A DNA stretch of 56,424 bases, taken from the NCBI RefSeq assembly GCF_030548205.1, contig NZ_JAUORV010000022.1:1-56424 (forward strand), written 5' to 3'. The translations under genes were made by a program, and so were the position numbers. Positions 28,702-38,229 of this stretch are shown in pieces (within the stretch, counting starts at the first letter, position 1; every line of letters begins with the position of its first letter). The notes beneath the pieces were generated by a model. It was not told where the DNA came from, did no database searches, and saw only the letters and a program-made list of their open reading frames with translations. This DNA comes from Aliiglaciecola sp. 3_MG-2023 (lineage in GTDB: Bacteria; Pseudomonadota; Gammaproteobacteria; Enterobacterales; Alteromonadaceae).

Positions 28702-29310
28702 ATGAAACCAATTTATGTCGTAACGGCTTGCTTGCTCTTACTTGTTTTATCAGGTTGTGTCACCTCAACTAAAATAAACCAAAGTATCAACAGCGAACGC
28801 CACCAACAACAACTTTCAAATTTAACAAATTGGAAAATAAAAGGCCGATTAGCATTTAAAAGTGAAGAAGAAAAAGTCAGTGCTTACATGAATTGGCAGC
28901 AAGGTACTAATCAATTTGATTTACAATTAAATACCTTTATTGGTACTAACATCCTAAAAATGCAGAGTGACGATAATTACACATCATTGGAAGTTGATGA
29001 CCAAACCTATACCGACACCGATGCAAACAGATTAATTTTTAGGGTCACAGGTTGGAATATTCCGGTTGAAAAACTCGGGCTTTGGGTTAAAGGGCAACAT
29101 ACCGAAAAAGATAACGTTGTTTACGATGAATTCGGTTTAGTCAGCCAGTTAGAGGCTAAATGTAGAGAGTGTGTACCATGGACACTCACTTTTTCAGATT
29201 ACCAAAAAGTCGAAGGCCTGTGGTTACCCCATTTAATACAACTCACCAACACGCAAAATGTTGCGAATCAAATTAAAATTAAAATATCTTCTTGGCAGAA
29301 AATGCAATGA
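28702..29310 (+). CDS. lolB: Outer membrane lipoprotein LolB
   Basis: LolB receives lipoproteins from periplasmic LolA and inserts them in the outer membrane. The protein, 202 residues from the ATG at 28702, has a lipoprotein signal peptide ending LLVLSGC (lipid-modified Cys19) and the LolB segments NWKIKGRLAFKSEEEK and the late WLPHLIQL. A longer frame from 28519 would bury the signal and is not used. The stop overlaps the ispE start (ATGA). The order hemA(divergent)-lolB-ispE-prs is conserved. Confidence 0.95.
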   Translation: MKPIYVVTACLLLLVLSGCVTSTKINQSINSERHQQQLSNLTNWKIKGRLAFKSEEEKVSAYMNWQQGTNQFDLQLNTFIGTNILKMQSDDNYTSLEVDDQTYTDTDANRLIFRVTGWNIPVEKLGLWVKGQHTEKDNVVYDEFGLVSQLEAKCRECVPWTLTFSDYQKVEGLWLPHLIQLTNTQNVANQIKIKISSWQKMQ

Positions 29311-30179
29311 CACAACGCACTAAACCTAAACATTGGTGGCCCAGCCCTGCAAAATTAAACCTTTTTTTACATATTAATGGCCAAAATGAAAAAGGGTATC
29401 ATTTATTGCAAACCCTATTTCAACTGGTGGATATAGGTGATCAATTAGCCTTTGAAGTTACTAATGACGGCATCATTACCTTAGAAACTGCTCTAGAAGG
29501 CGTTGCTCAACAAGACAATTTAATTTTTAAAGCAGCTAAACAATTACAGCAGCGTTCTGGCAGCACTTTAGGTTGTAATATCTGGTTAGATAAGCAGCTT
29601 CCCATGGGAGGCGGGATTGGCGGCGGCTCTTCCAATGCCGCAACAACCCTAGTTGCCCTAAACGCCCTTTGGAAAACTCATTTGTCGTTTTCCGAGTTGG
29701 CAGATTTAGGCTTAGCCCTAGGTGCAGATGTCCCTATATTTGTTCATGGTAAAACAGCATTCGCAGAAGGGGTGGGTGAAAAAATAACGCCAACAGAGCT
29801 TTCTTCGCCTTATTATTTGATTGTATTTCCCAATTGCCACGTTTCCACGGCGGAAATTTTTGCAGCAGATGATTTAGTCCGAAATTCAGCTAAAATTGAG
29901 TGGCAGGACTACAAATTTGCAAAAACTCGCAACGATTGCCAAAAATTAGTCTGTGATCGCTATCCTAAAGTTGCAAATTTATTACGTCAGTTGTTAGAAT
30001 ACGCGCCGTCGAGAATGACAGGAACAGGAGCTTGCTTATTTTCTGTTTTTGACACGATCGAACAAGCTGAGCAGGTTAAACGAATCTTGCCTGAAGATTG
30101 TCAGGCGTTTGTCGCAAAAGGTATTAATACATCACCCTTACATGAGTATTTAGCTAAAATGCAATTAACCTCGGCTTAA
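29307..30179 (+). CDS. ispE: 4-diphosphocytidyl-2-C-methyl-D-erythritol kinase
   Basis: IspE phosphorylates CDP-methylerythritol in the MEP isoprenoid pathway. The 290-residue GHMP kinase has SPAKLNLFLHI at the start, the ATP-binding glycine loop PMGGGIGGGSSNAATTL and the late MTGTGACLFSVF. The ATG at 29307 overlaps the lolB stop by 4 bp. Confidence 0.97.
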   Translation: MTQRTKPKHWWPSPAKLNLFLHINGQNEKGYHLLQTLFQLVDIGDQLAFEVTNDGIITLETALEGVAQQDNLIFKAAKQLQQRSGSTLGCNIWLDKQLPMGGGIGGGSSNAATTLVALNALWKTHLSFSELADLGLALGADVPIFVHGKTAFAEGVGEKITPTELSSPYYLIVFPNCHVSTAEIFAADDLVRNSAKIEWQDYKFAKTRNDCQKLVCDRYPKVANLLRQLLEYAPSRMTGTGACLFSVFDTIEQAEQVKRILPEDCQAFVAKGINTSPLHEYLAKMQLTSA

Positions 30180-30284
30180 CTGCTGACAAACGCAATCTAG
30201 ACTAAGCTCGCGGCAACCCTGAAACGCGATGAACCAATCTAATTATTGGTTACCCTTAACACTTTCGCACTGAGGAAATTTCTT

Positions 30285-31232
30285 GTGCCGGACATGAAGC
30301 TTTTCGCTGGTAATGCTGTACCAGAACTCGCCCAAAAAGTAGCAGATAGACTTTATACTAAACTTGGCCACGCTAGTGTGGGCCGCTTCAGTGATGGTGA
30401 AATAAGCGTCGAAATACATGAAAATGTACGTGGTTCTGACGTTTTTATCATTCAATCTACCTGTGCCCCTACCAATGATAACCTAATGGAATTGATCGTT
30501 ATGATCGATGCGCTTCGTCGTGCATCTGCGGGTCGTATTACTGCCGTCATTCCTTATTTTGGCTATGCACGTCAAGATCGACGAGTTCGTTCGGCACGTG
30601 TACCTATCACCGCTAAGGTTGTTGCTGATTTCTTATCGAATGTGGGTGTTGACCGAGTTTTGACCATCGACTTGCACGCAGAACAAATACAAGGTTTCTT
30701 CGATGTGCCAGTAGACAATGCGTTTGGTACGCCTATATTGCTAGACGATATGCGCCAACGTGATTTTCACAATCCAGTAGTTGTATCTCCAGATATTGGC
30801 GGAGTTGTGAGAGCACGAGCAATGGCAAAACTGCTCAATGACACCGACTTAGCGATTATTGATAAACGTCGTCCTAAAGCCAATGTCGCACAGGTTATGC
30901 ACATCATTGGTGATGTAAATGATCGAGATTGCATCATTGTTGACGATATGATTGACACTGGTGGTACTTTAGGTAAAGCGGCTGAGGCATTGAAAGCTCA
31001 CGGTGCCAGAAACGTTTATGCCTATGCAACCCATGCTATTTTCTCTGGAAATGCGGTGGAAAATATTCAAAATTCAGTGATTGATGAAATTATCATCACA
31101 GATAGTATTCCCCTAGCAGATGATATAAAAGCACTAAGCCGAGTAAAACAGCTCACCTTGTCTAACATGCTGGCTGAAGCAATTCGTCGTGTGAGCAATG
31201 AAGAATCCATTTCAGCCATGTTTGAGTATTAA
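30285..31232 (+). CDS. prs: Ribose-phosphate pyrophosphokinase
   Basis: Prs makes PRPP for nucleotide, histidine and tryptophan synthesis. I place the start at the GTG at 30285 ([10 protein letters not shown]), which has GAGGAA 8 bp upstream and gives 315 residues, the length of the Escherichia coli enzyme; a longer frame from 30246 has no support. The PRPP loop [10 protein letters not shown] and the ATP/flexible-loop region [13 protein letters not shown] are intact. A strong terminator follows. Confidence 0.97.
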   Translation: MPDMKLFAGNAVPELAQKVADRLYTKLGHASVGRFSDGEISVEIHENVRGSDVFIIQSTCAPTNDNLMELIVMIDALRRASAGRITAVIPYFGYARQDRRVRSARVPITAKVVADFLSNVGVDRVLTIDLHAEQIQGFFDVPVDNAFGTPILLDDMRQRDFHNPVVVSPDIGGVVRARAMAKLLNDTDLAIIDKRRPKANVAQVMHIIGDVNDRDCIIVDDMIDTGGTLGKAAEALKAHGARNVYAYATHAIFSGNAVENIQNSVIDEIIITDSIPLADDIKALSRVKQLTLSNMLAEAIRRVSNEESISAMFEY

Positions 31233-31260
31233 CCCTTAAACGCGATAATGAACTATCATA

Positions 31261-31296
31261 AAGCCGTTTGATTTAGCGATCCAACGGCTTTTTTTA
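31261..31296 (+). terminator. Rho-independent terminator of prs
   Basis: AAGCCGTT at 31261-31268 pairs with AACGGCTT at 31283-31290, followed directly by a run of Ts. It ends the lolB-ispE-prs transcript. Confidence 0.9.
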
Positions 31297-31376
31297 TGCA
31301 CTTTTATAAAATGTAATTGTCAAACTATCATGCTATACATGGTTGTATTGTCCAAAACATTATTAATGGGATATAA

Positions 31377-31784
31377 ATGAATAGATTATTGTGTTTACTC
31401 TCTATAGCCTTTTTTGCAGGTTGTTCTGGCACTGATACTGCCGACACAGGTTCACCCTCAGATCTTGATCCTAAGTCTAATTTAGAGTTAAAAGAAGCCA
31501 AACCAAGTGAAACATCACAAGAGGAACCTGCAATGCTTACCATTACTGGCACTATTGTCCACAAAGGCATGGAAGGTGGTTTTTTTGGCTTAGACGCCAA
31601 TGATGGTAAAAAGTACATGCCACGAGGCATAAATAAAGCACTATTGAAAAATGGCATGGTAGTACAGGTGAAGGGGTATGTATTAACGGACGTTTTAACC
31701 TTTCAACAATATGGTGAAGTATTAAAAGTAGTTGAAGCCGTAGAAATCGATAGCAGCAAAGTTGAGCAAGGAAACAGTTGGTAG
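31377..31784 (+). CDS. Small lipoprotein of unknown function
   Basis: This 135-residue protein begins with a lipoprotein signal peptide, MNRLLCLLSIAFFAGC, with the modified Cys at 16. A short acidic and Ser/Thr-rich linker follows (about 17-50), then a compact domain of about 75 residues (TITGTIVHKGMEGGFFGLDANDGKKY in parts) that looks like a small beta barrel, perhaps OB-like. I do not recognise the family. GGGA precedes the ATG. It lies between prs and rplY, which are close neighbours in many gammaproteobacteria, after the prs terminator, so it has its own promoter. Confidence 0.75.
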   Translation: MNRLLCLLSIAFFAGCSGTDTADTGSPSDLDPKSNLELKEAKPSETSQEEPAMLTITGTIVHKGMEGGFFGLDANDGKKYMPRGINKALLKNGMVVQVKGYVLTDVLTFQQYGEVLKVVEAVEIDSSKVEQGNSW

Positions 31785-31810
31785 GCAGGATTAAACTTAG
31801 TGTTTGAGTT

Positions 31811-31832
31811 GAGCCCGAGTAATTTCGGGCTC
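31811..31832. terminator. Hairpin between two convergent genes, probable terminator
   Basis: GAGCCCGA at 31811-31818 pairs with TCGGGCTC at 31825-31832 around a six-base loop. The site lies between the convergent ends of the lipoprotein and amidohydrolase genes. There is no clear T run, so termination is inferred from position and stem strength. Confidence 0.5.
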
Positions 31833-31863
31833 TTACAGAATATTAGACCAATTGATATTCAAG

Positions 31864-33240
31864 TTAATTTAAATTTGCTTCTACCGGCTTACCGTCCGAT
31901 TTATATATCACCCCTGCTTTCATCACAAAATCCACTCGTTGTAATAAGTTGATGTAACGTAAAACATCACCATGAACAGCAATGATATCCGCCGCTTTAC
32001 CCGCTGATACAGTCCCCGTCTTATCATGGACACCCATCATAACTGCTGGCCAATAAGTGGCGGCTCGAATCGTATCCATTGCGCTAATATTCATTTCATC
32101 TACCCAAACTGCCATTTCATTCCAGGTACTTTGGCAGTGAAACTTAGCGGGAATACCACTATCTGTGCCAACTAGAAAAACCACACCTGCATCTCTCAAC
32201 TGGGCAATTTTGCGTTTTAAGGTAGGTTTACGTAAGGGAGTGAGCTGCATGTAATCCAATTGTCCGACATTTCTTAACGAACCTTTTATATCTGCAATAG
32301 TGTCTTCTTTTAAACCGCGCTTCCAACAATGGCTGTCCAGCTTTTCTGGGTTTGCAACGGTAGCAGGATAATTCCACAACCCTTCTACGGTGGGTGTCCA
32401 AAATAAAGGTCCACCTGCAACACGCCCTGTCGCTGTTCGCTCCTTGAGCATGGTTATTATATCTTCTGGGTATTCTGGAGAGGTTGTTAAACCTGTGTGC
32501 TCAAAGTTATCAACCCCAATTTGAAGGCCTCGTCTAATTTCATTTGGTCGATGGGAATGAGCAACCACTTTCATTCCTCTTTTATGAGCTTGATCGACGA
32601 TAGCTTGGGCTTCTTCTAATTCCATTTTGTCTTGGTCAATTAATTTAATAATATCCATGCCTGCATCGGCTAACTTGTCTACTTTTCGTTTAGCATCACG
32701 TACACCATCGATTCCCCAGCGAAACTGCTCCGTTCCTGGATAAGCTTCATGTTGTAAAAACGGCCCTGACACATACAAATTGGGCCCTGGAATAGATCCG
32801 TCTTCGATGCGCTTTTTGACACTGATGGTATCATCTAAAGGTGCGCCTAAATCTCTAGCACTGGTGATCCCTGCTAACAATAGTTGCACTGCACTTGCCG
32901 GCATAATCTCATCGGCTAAACGGTTTATGTAAGCTTTATCCCAATGTTCGTAATCTGAGTGACCATTGAGCATTAGATGGGCATGGTTTTCCCATAAGCC
33001 CGGCAACACATCCATTCCTTCTGTGGAGACAATTTGATAGCCTTTGGGCACCGGCAATGTTGCTACAGTGCCCACTTGCTGAATAATGCCATCTTTAACT
33101 AAAATAACGCTGTTGGCGATAGGTTGATGTCCGAAACCATCGATTAAGCGCCCCCCAACCAATGCAGTTTGTTCTGCATAAGCCACTGTGTTTGTTATGC
33201 TGGCGCACAATATTATTAATAAATACCTGAGATAAATCAT
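31864..33240 (-). CDS. Exported amidohydrolase family protein
   Basis: This 458-residue protein has a signal peptide cut near residue 22 (ITNTVAYA) and an amidohydrolase (imidazolonepropionase/prolidase-like) fold. Metal-binding positions are visible: ENHAHLML, HSHRPNEI, NFEHTG and VGTDSGIP. Such exported enzymes hydrolyse dipeptides or cyclic amides in marine bacteria, but the substrate cannot be told. It is transcribed against its neighbours, between prs and rplY, with no partner gene. Confidence 0.85.
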   Translation of the reverse strand: MIYLRYLLIILCASITNTVAYAEQTALVGGRLIDGFGHQPIANSVILVKDGIIQQVGTVATLPVPKGYQIVSTEGMDVLPGLWENHAHLMLNGHSDYEHWDKAYINRLADEIMPASAVQLLLAGITSARDLGAPLDDTISVKKRIEDGSIPGPNLYVSGPFLQHEAYPGTEQFRWGIDGVRDAKRKVDKLADAGMDIIKLIDQDKMELEEAQAIVDQAHKRGMKVVAHSHRPNEIRRGLQIGVDNFEHTGLTTSPEYPEDIITMLKERTATGRVAGGPLFWTPTVEGLWNYPATVANPEKLDSHCWKRGLKEDTIADIKGSLRNVGQLDYMQLTPLRKPTLKRKIAQLRDAGVVFLVGTDSGIPAKFHCQSTWNEMAVWVDEMNISAMDTIRAATYWPAVMMGVHDKTGTVSAGKAADIIAVHGDVLRYINLLQRVDFVMKAGVIYKSDGKPVEANLN

Positions 33241-33415
33241 AAAAATACTCGCTGTTTTGAAAAAGACATTAAGTGTAAAACTACCCTAGAATTACGAATG
33301 ATTCAAAATCTTACAATGTCACTGCAATAACGCCCTAAATGCTTGTTAAGTATCCACTCTAGTGGTAGACTTCTGCGCCCGTTTTCAATGGGTGGCAAGC
33401 AATGCTTGTATTTAT

Positions 33416-33440
33416 GTTGTTTCTGGTCGCAAGAAACAAC
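33416..33440 (+). promoter_or_regulatory. Hairpin in the rplY leader
   Basis: GTTGTTTCT at 33416-33424 pairs perfectly with AGAAACAAC at 33432-33440 around the loop GGTCGCA. It lies 20 bp upstream of the rplY ribosome-binding site. Autogenous control of rplY by L25 through its leader is known in Escherichia coli and relatives; whether this hairpin takes part is inference. Confidence 0.5.
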
Positions 33441-33471
33441 AAAACTTAATTATTTAATTTGGAGTTCCAAA

Positions 33472-34113
33472 ATGTCTGATGCAATTTTCAACTTGGATGC
33501 AGAAGTACGTACCGACTTGGGGAAAGGTGCGAGCCGCCGCCTACGTCGTGAAGACAAAGTTCCTGCTATCCTTTACGGTGCTGGTAAAGAACCAGTATCA
33601 CTTACACTAGCTCACAATAAAGTAATCCAAGCACAAGAATTCGAAGCTTTTTATAGCCACGTTCTTACCCTTGATATTGCTGGTGAAAAAGTAGACGCAC
33701 TTGTTAAAGATATGCAACGTCACCCGTTTAAACCAAAAGTTACACACATTGATTTCTTGCGTGTTGACAAAAATAAAGAAGTAACGACCAATATACCTCT
33801 TCATTTCATCAACGAAGACAAAGCTGAATCAATTAAAACTGAAGGTGGCCACGCTGAGCATCACATGAATGATGTTGAAGTAACTTGTTTACCTGGCGTT
33901 CTTCCAGAGTTCATCGAAGTTAACTTAGAGCCTGTTGGCCTAGGTGAAACGGTTCACTTGTCAGATCTAGTGCTTCCTGAAGGTGTTGTATTAGTTGAAC
34001 TTGCTAAAGGTGAGTCACATGACTTAGCTGTAGCAACAATTAAGACAGCTAAAGGACCTAGTGCAGACGAAGTTGAAGAAGACGATTCTGAAGAAGCTGC
34101 ACCTGAGGAATAA
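33472..34113 (+). CDS. rplY: 50S ribosomal protein L25 (CTC form)
   Basis: L25 binds 5S rRNA in the large subunit. This 213-residue form has the L25 domain (residues 1-93) and a C-terminal TL5/CTC beta domain with an acidic tail. I start at the ATG at 33472 ([19 protein letters not shown]), with GGAG 8 bp upstream, not at an in-frame start at 33343 in the leader. It is followed by pth after 5 bp; the rplY-pth-ychF order is widespread. Confidence 0.96.
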   Translation: MSDAIFNLDAEVRTDLGKGASRRLRREDKVPAILYGAGKEPVSLTLAHNKVIQAQEFEAFYSHVLTLDIAGEKVDALVKDMQRHPFKPKVTHIDFLRVDKNKEVTTNIPLHFINEDKAESIKTEGGHAEHHMNDVEVTCLPGVLPEFIEVNLEPVGLGETVHLSDLVLPEGVVLVELAKGESHDLAVATIKTAKGPSADEVEEDDSEEAAPEE

Positions 34114-34118
34114 GTTGC

Positions 34119-34703
34119 TTGTCTGACATTCAACTTATTGTGGGCCTGGGAAATCCAGGCCCCGAATATAAAAACACACGCCACAATGCCGGTACATGGT
34201 TTGTAGAAGCACTGGCAAAGCAATTTGGGTGCACGCTCAAGTTGGAAAACAAATTTTTTGGATATACTGGCCGCTTTACATACGCTGGGCAGAATATTAG
34301 ATTACTTATCCCTACCACTTATATGAATAAAAGTGGTCAGGCAGTTTCAGCACTAAGCAGTTTTTATCGAATCCCCCCTGAAAGTATATTGGTTGCCTTT
34401 GATGAACTTGATTTACCTCCTGGTATAGCAAAATTCAAAACAGGCGGCAGTTCCAGTCAAAATGGGATCAGGGATATAGTGTCAAAATTAGGAAACTTTA
34501 AAGATTTTTTACGACTTCGCATAGGTATTGGTCATCCAGGTGATAAATCTCGAGTGACTGGCCATGTGTTAGGAAAAGCGTCACAACAAGATCAAGAAAA
34601 AATCGATGCAGCAATTGACGAAGCATTGCGTTGTACCGAAATTTTGTTAAAAGATGATTTGAAAAAAGCGATGAATCGCCTTCATTCATTCAAAGTAGAA
34701 TAA
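34119..34703 (+). CDS. pth: Peptidyl-tRNA hydrolase
   Basis: Pth frees peptides from peptidyl-tRNA released by stalled ribosomes. The 194-residue protein has the typical opening [20 protein letters not shown], including the catalytic His, and the [12 protein letters not shown] segment. The start is a TTG at 34119 with GAGGAA 8 bp upstream inside the end of rplY. This gives the same length as the Escherichia coli protein. It is co-transcribed with rplY and probably ychF. Confidence 0.95.
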   Translation: MSDIQLIVGLGNPGPEYKNTRHNAGTWFVEALAKQFGCTLKLENKFFGYTGRFTYAGQNIRLLIPTTYMNKSGQAVSALSSFYRIPPESILVAFDELDLPPGIAKFKTGGSSSQNGIRDIVSKLGNFKDFLRLRIGIGHPGDKSRVTGHVLGKASQQDQEKIDAAIDEALRCTEILLKDDLKKAMNRLHSFKVE

Positions 34704-34751
34704 CAGCATACGCCGGATAATCTGAGCGCCAAATAGTTTAAGGAACACCAA

Positions 34752-35843
34752 ATGGGTTTTAAATGTGGAATCGTTGGTTTGCCCAACGTCGGAAAATCAA
34801 CGTTGTTCAATGCATTAACCAAAGCCGGCATAGAAGCGGCTAACTTTCCGTTTTGTACAATTGAACCCAATACAGGTGTTGTCCCTGTGCCAGATGAAAG
34901 ATTGACAGCACTGGCTGAAATTGTAGAGCCCAAACGTACTATTCCCACTACCATGGAATTTGTGGACATCGCCGGGCTGGTTGCTGGAGCATCTAAGGGT
35001 GAAGGACTAGGAAATAAGTTCCTAGCGAACATTCGTGAAACCGATGCTATCGGACATGTAGTGCGTTGTTTCGAAAATGACAACATTGTGCATGTAGCGG
35101 GCAAAGTAGATCCCCAAGACGATATTGATGTCATTAATACAGAACTCGCCCTTGCCGATTTAGAAAGTGTTGAAAAAGCACTTATCAGAGTGGGTAAAAA
35201 AGCAAAGAGTGGTGACGCTGACGCTAAATTCGAAATAAAAGTGTTAGAAAAAATTAAACCGGCTCTAGATGAAGGGACGTTGCTTCGCGCAGTTGAGTTA
35301 GAAAAAGAGGAATTAGCTGCAATTAGTTATATGAATTTGTTGACGCTCAAACCAACCATGTATGTGGCGAATGTTAACGAAGACGGGTTCGAAAATAACC
35401 CCTACTTAGATAAAGTTCGCGCTATCGCTGAACAAGAAAATGCTGTAGTTGTTGCCGTTTGTGCAGAAATTGAATCTGAAATAGCCGAATTGGATGATGA
35501 AGAAAAAGCGGAATTCATGGAAGAATTAGGCTTAACTGAACCTGGTTTGAACCGTGTTATTCGTGCAGGTTATAGTTTATTAACCTTGCAAACTTATTTT
35601 ACCGCTGGAGTACAAGAAGTAAGAGCTTGGACTTTCCCTGAAGGGTCAACCGCTCCGCAAGCTGCCGGTAAAATACACACAGACTTTGAAAAAGGCTTTA
35701 TCCGAGCTGAGATAATCGGTTACGACAACTTTGTAGAGTTTAAAGGTGAGCAAGGTGCCAAAGACGCTGGGAAATGGCGCTTGGAAGGCAAAGATTACAT
35801 TGTAAAAGACGGCGATGTTATTCACTTCCGTTTTAACGTCTAA
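34752..35843 (+). CDS. ychF: Ribosome-binding ATPase YchF
   Basis: YchF is an Obg-family P-loop protein that prefers ATP over GTP and binds ribosomes. The 363-residue protein has Walker [15 protein letters not shown], switch region [20 protein letters not shown], the non-canonical specificity motif NVNED in place of NKxD, and a C-terminal TGS domain. It lies 48 bp after pth. A symmetric terminator follows. Confidence 0.97.
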   Translation: MGFKCGIVGLPNVGKSTLFNALTKAGIEAANFPFCTIEPNTGVVPVPDERLTALAEIVEPKRTIPTTMEFVDIAGLVAGASKGEGLGNKFLANIRETDAIGHVVRCFENDNIVHVAGKVDPQDDIDVINTELALADLESVEKALIRVGKKAKSGDADAKFEIKVLEKIKPALDEGTLLRAVELEKEELAAISYMNLLTLKPTMYVANVNEDGFENNPYLDKVRAIAEQENAVVVAVCAEIESEIAELDDEEKAEFMEELGLTEPGLNRVIRAGYSLLTLQTYFTAGVQEVRAWTFPEGSTAPQAAGKIHTDFEKGFIRAEIIGYDNFVEFKGEQGAKDAGKWRLEGKDYIVKDGDVIHFRFNV

Positions 35844-35868
35844 CATCATCTAAACTTAATTTGATACT

Positions 35869-35895
35869 AAAAAGGCCTATTAATTAGGCCTTTTT
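35869..35895. terminator. Bidirectional terminator after ychF
   Basis: AAAAAGGCCTA at 35869-35879 pairs with TAGGCCTTTTT at 35885-35895. A and T flanks allow function for ychF and for the convergent GNAT gene. Confidence 0.9.
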
Positions 35896-35923
35896 AGTAA
35901 CCTCAACAAAATAATATCTTTTT

Positions 35924-36373
35924 CTAGTTGAGGGAAATCACCATATCTTTATGCTCTATGCCACCGTCGTCATAGCTATCGCCTGTTACGTTAAAACCCC
36001 ATTTTTCATAGAAATTAATCACCTCAACCTGAGCAGATAACTTAACATCACGAACCTCCATATCTCTTTGAAAGTAGGCCATAATTTCGTCCATCATGTT
36101 GGCTGCTATCCCCTGGCCACGAGCATGGCTGTCTACGACAACTCGTTCAATTTTTCCTATTGTTGCAGGATCACCAACTAACCGTAGGCGTGCATAAGCC
36201 ATCAGTTGTTGTGTGTTTGAATAGACGCAAAGATGCTTGCTCTGTTGATCTAAATTATCAATGTCGTCATAGAAACTTTTCTGCTCTAAAACAAAAACGT
36301 TTTGGCGTAATCGTAAAATTTGATAAAGCTGGTTTGCACTCAATTGGGCAAAATCATAAAAAGAATAATTCAT
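35924..36373 (-). CDS. GNAT N-acetyltransferase (ElaA family)
   Basis: This 149-residue protein is a GNAT acetyltransferase close to ElaA, with LYQILRLRQNVFVLEQ and the acetyl-CoA loop VDSHARGQGIAANMM. The acceptor is unknown. It is a single-gene unit, convergent with ychF and divergent from putP. Confidence 0.88.
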   Translation of the reverse strand: MNYSFYDFAQLSANQLYQILRLRQNVFVLEQKSFYDDIDNLDQQSKHLCVYSNTQQLMAYARLRLVGDPATIGKIERVVVDSHARGQGIAANMMDEIMAYFQRDMEVRDVKLSAQVEVINFYEKWGFNVTGDSYDDGGIEHKDMVISLN

Positions 36374-36439
36374 AAAACTGTTAACTCGGAGTGCTTAAAT
36401 ATTAATCGCTAAAGGTGTTCACCTGTCATAATATTTTTA

Positions 36440-36489
36440 CGGTGGATCAGGATGCCCCTAGTATGCCACCGCTATGCTTGTTAGCATAG
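36440..36489 (+). promoter_or_regulatory. Two adjacent inverted repeats upstream of putP
   Basis: CGGTGG at 36440-36445 pairs with CCACCG at 36466-36471. Immediately after, CTATGCT at 36472-36478 pairs with AGCATAG at 36483-36489 around TGTT. They lie 45-95 bp upstream of the putP start. They could be an operator or a structured leader; there is no T run to make a terminator. Confidence 0.45.
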
Positions 36490-36533
36490 ATCGTCTAATA
36501 CAGAGATAAATATTAAAAAACAAAGGATTTTCA

Positions 36534-38045
36534 ATGGAATTAGGTACACTCATATCACTTACTGTGTATTTTATCGTGATGCTTGGAATAGGTCTTTACG
36601 CCTTTAAAGAGTCCACATCCGACATGACAGAATACATGCTTGGTGGTAGGACGTTGAGCCCTAAAGTGACAGCCTTATCTGCAGGTGCATCAGATATGAG
36701 TGGCTGGATGTTAATGGGGGTGCCAGGTGCAATGTATGTATCTGGACTGTCAAGTATCTGGATCGCCGCTGGTTTAACTATAGGTGCATTTCTCAACTAT
36801 ATATTAGTTGCGCCTAGACTGAGGGTTTATACCGAAGTAGCAAATAATTCAATTACCGTCCCAGACTATTTCGAAAATCGCTTTGAAGACAAAAGTCGTT
36901 TACTCCGAGTTATTTCATCAGTCGTCATTATTGTGTTTTTTACCCTATATACTTCTAGCGGTGTTGTTGCTGGCGGAAAACTCTTTGAATCATCATTTGG
37001 TTTGACCTATGAAACTGGCCTATATGTGACCGCGGGTGTGGTGGTTGCGTACACCCTGTTTGGCGGTTTTTTGGCTGTGAGTATGACCGACTTTGTGCAG
37101 GGCTGTATCATGTTTGTATCCCTGATTATGGTCCCAGTTGTGGTCCTCTTCGAAGTGGGCGGCATAGGCGAAGCCACTCAACAGATATCAGATGTAAGCG
37201 AGAATATGATGAGCCTGTGGGTTGATGCATCCACAGGACAGGCACTCTCGGCCATTGGCATTATCTCGTTATTAGCTTGGGGGCTCGGATACTTTGGACA
37301 GCCACACATAATCGTGCGATTTATGGCTATCCGACATGTGAAGGATATGAAAGTCGCAAGACGGATTGGTATGAGCTGGATGATAGTTTCTTTAGCCGGT
37401 GCAGTAGCGACGGGATTATTTGGTTTAGCATACATGACCAAGACACAGACAAATATTGAAGATCCCGAAACCATTTTTATCGTGTTATCGCAATTATTAT
37501 TCAATCCATTTGTAGGTGGATTTTTACTGGCGGCAATTTTAGCGGCAATTATGAGTACCATTTCATCTCAACTTCTTGTTACCTCAAGTTCATTAACTGG
37601 TGATTTTTACCAAGCGTTTTTGCGTCGTGGTGCCAGTCAAAAAGAGTTGGTGATGGTGGGACGGATATCAGTGGCCTTAGTTGCCTTTGTGGCAGTGATA
37701 CTGGCCTACGACCGAGATAGTACTGTTCTTACCCTAGTGAGCAATGCATGGGCTGGCTTCGGCGCAGCCTTCGGTCCCTTAGTCATTATTAGCCTGTATT
37801 GGAAACGTATGACTTTTGCCGGTGCATTGGCTGGAATGATAACGGGTGCAATCACAGTACTAATTTGGATTTTTGCGGACTTAACAATTGATGGACAGGC
37901 ATTGAGCGCTGTCATCTACGAAATTGTCCCTGGTTTTATCGTTAGTTGTGTTTTCACTGTGGGTGTCAGCTTAATGACAGCCAAGCCTAAAGAGAGCATA
38001 TGTCAGACTTTCGATACCGTTGATAGTGAATTAAAGAATCTTTAG
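36534..38045 (+). CDS. putP: Sodium/proline symporter PutP
   Basis: PutP imports proline with sodium (SSS family, 12-13 membrane helices). The 503-residue protein has the family segments YMLGGRTLSPKVTALSAGASDMSGW (in part) and AWGLGYFGQPHIIVRFMA, and the C-terminal helices in YEIVPGFIVSC. AAGGA precedes the ATG. No putA lies nearby. It ends with its own terminator before the cys operon. Confidence 0.95.
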   Translation: MELGTLISLTVYFIVMLGIGLYAFKESTSDMTEYMLGGRTLSPKVTALSAGASDMSGWMLMGVPGAMYVSGLSSIWIAAGLTIGAFLNYILVAPRLRVYTEVANNSITVPDYFENRFEDKSRLLRVISSVVIIVFFTLYTSSGVVAGGKLFESSFGLTYETGLYVTAGVVVAYTLFGGFLAVSMTDFVQGCIMFVSLIMVPVVVLFEVGGIGEATQQISDVSENMMSLWVDASTGQALSAIGIISLLAWGLGYFGQPHIIVRFMAIRHVKDMKVARRIGMSWMIVSLAGAVATGLFGLAYMTKTQTNIEDPETIFIVLSQLLFNPFVGGFLLAAILAAIMSTISSQLLVTSSSLTGDFYQAFLRRGASQKELVMVGRISVALVAFVAVILAYDRDSTVLTLVSNAWAGFGAAFGPLVIISLYWKRMTFAGALAGMITGAITVLIWIFADLTIDGQALSAVIYEIVPGFIVSCVFTVGVSLMTAKPKESICQTFDTVDSELKNL

Positions 38046-38073
38046 AAAATAATTACATAAAAACAACATTTGG

Positions 38074-38113
38074 CGAACACTGTATTTACATACTGTTCGT
38101 CTTTTGTTTTTTT
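38074..38113 (+). terminator. Terminator of putP
   Basis: CGAACA at 38074-38079 pairs with TGTTCG at 38094-38099 and is followed by CTTTTGTTTTTTT. The stem is only six base pairs. Confidence 0.7.
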
Positions 38114-38229
38114 AAACCATTTTGTTGCTAAATATAGTAAATGGTCATACCTATTTTGCTGCCAACTATGTTATGGTTCTATGCATATAAGTATTTTGTC
38201 TAACGCTTGAATTTACGTGGAAAATAAAC

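Noticed and set aside
37241-37916. GGACAGGCA occurring twice in putP as possible repeat insertion
   Set aside because: Both encode GQALSA, but the matches are only 9-10 bases, lack the CATC/GTTGA flanks of the DUF3025 repeats, and chance or protein constraint explains them.
38116-38145. Inverted repeat ACCATTT/AAATGGT upstream of cysD
   Set aside because: Seven AT-rich base pairs with a 16-base loop are weak, and CysB sites are not defined by such a palindrome.
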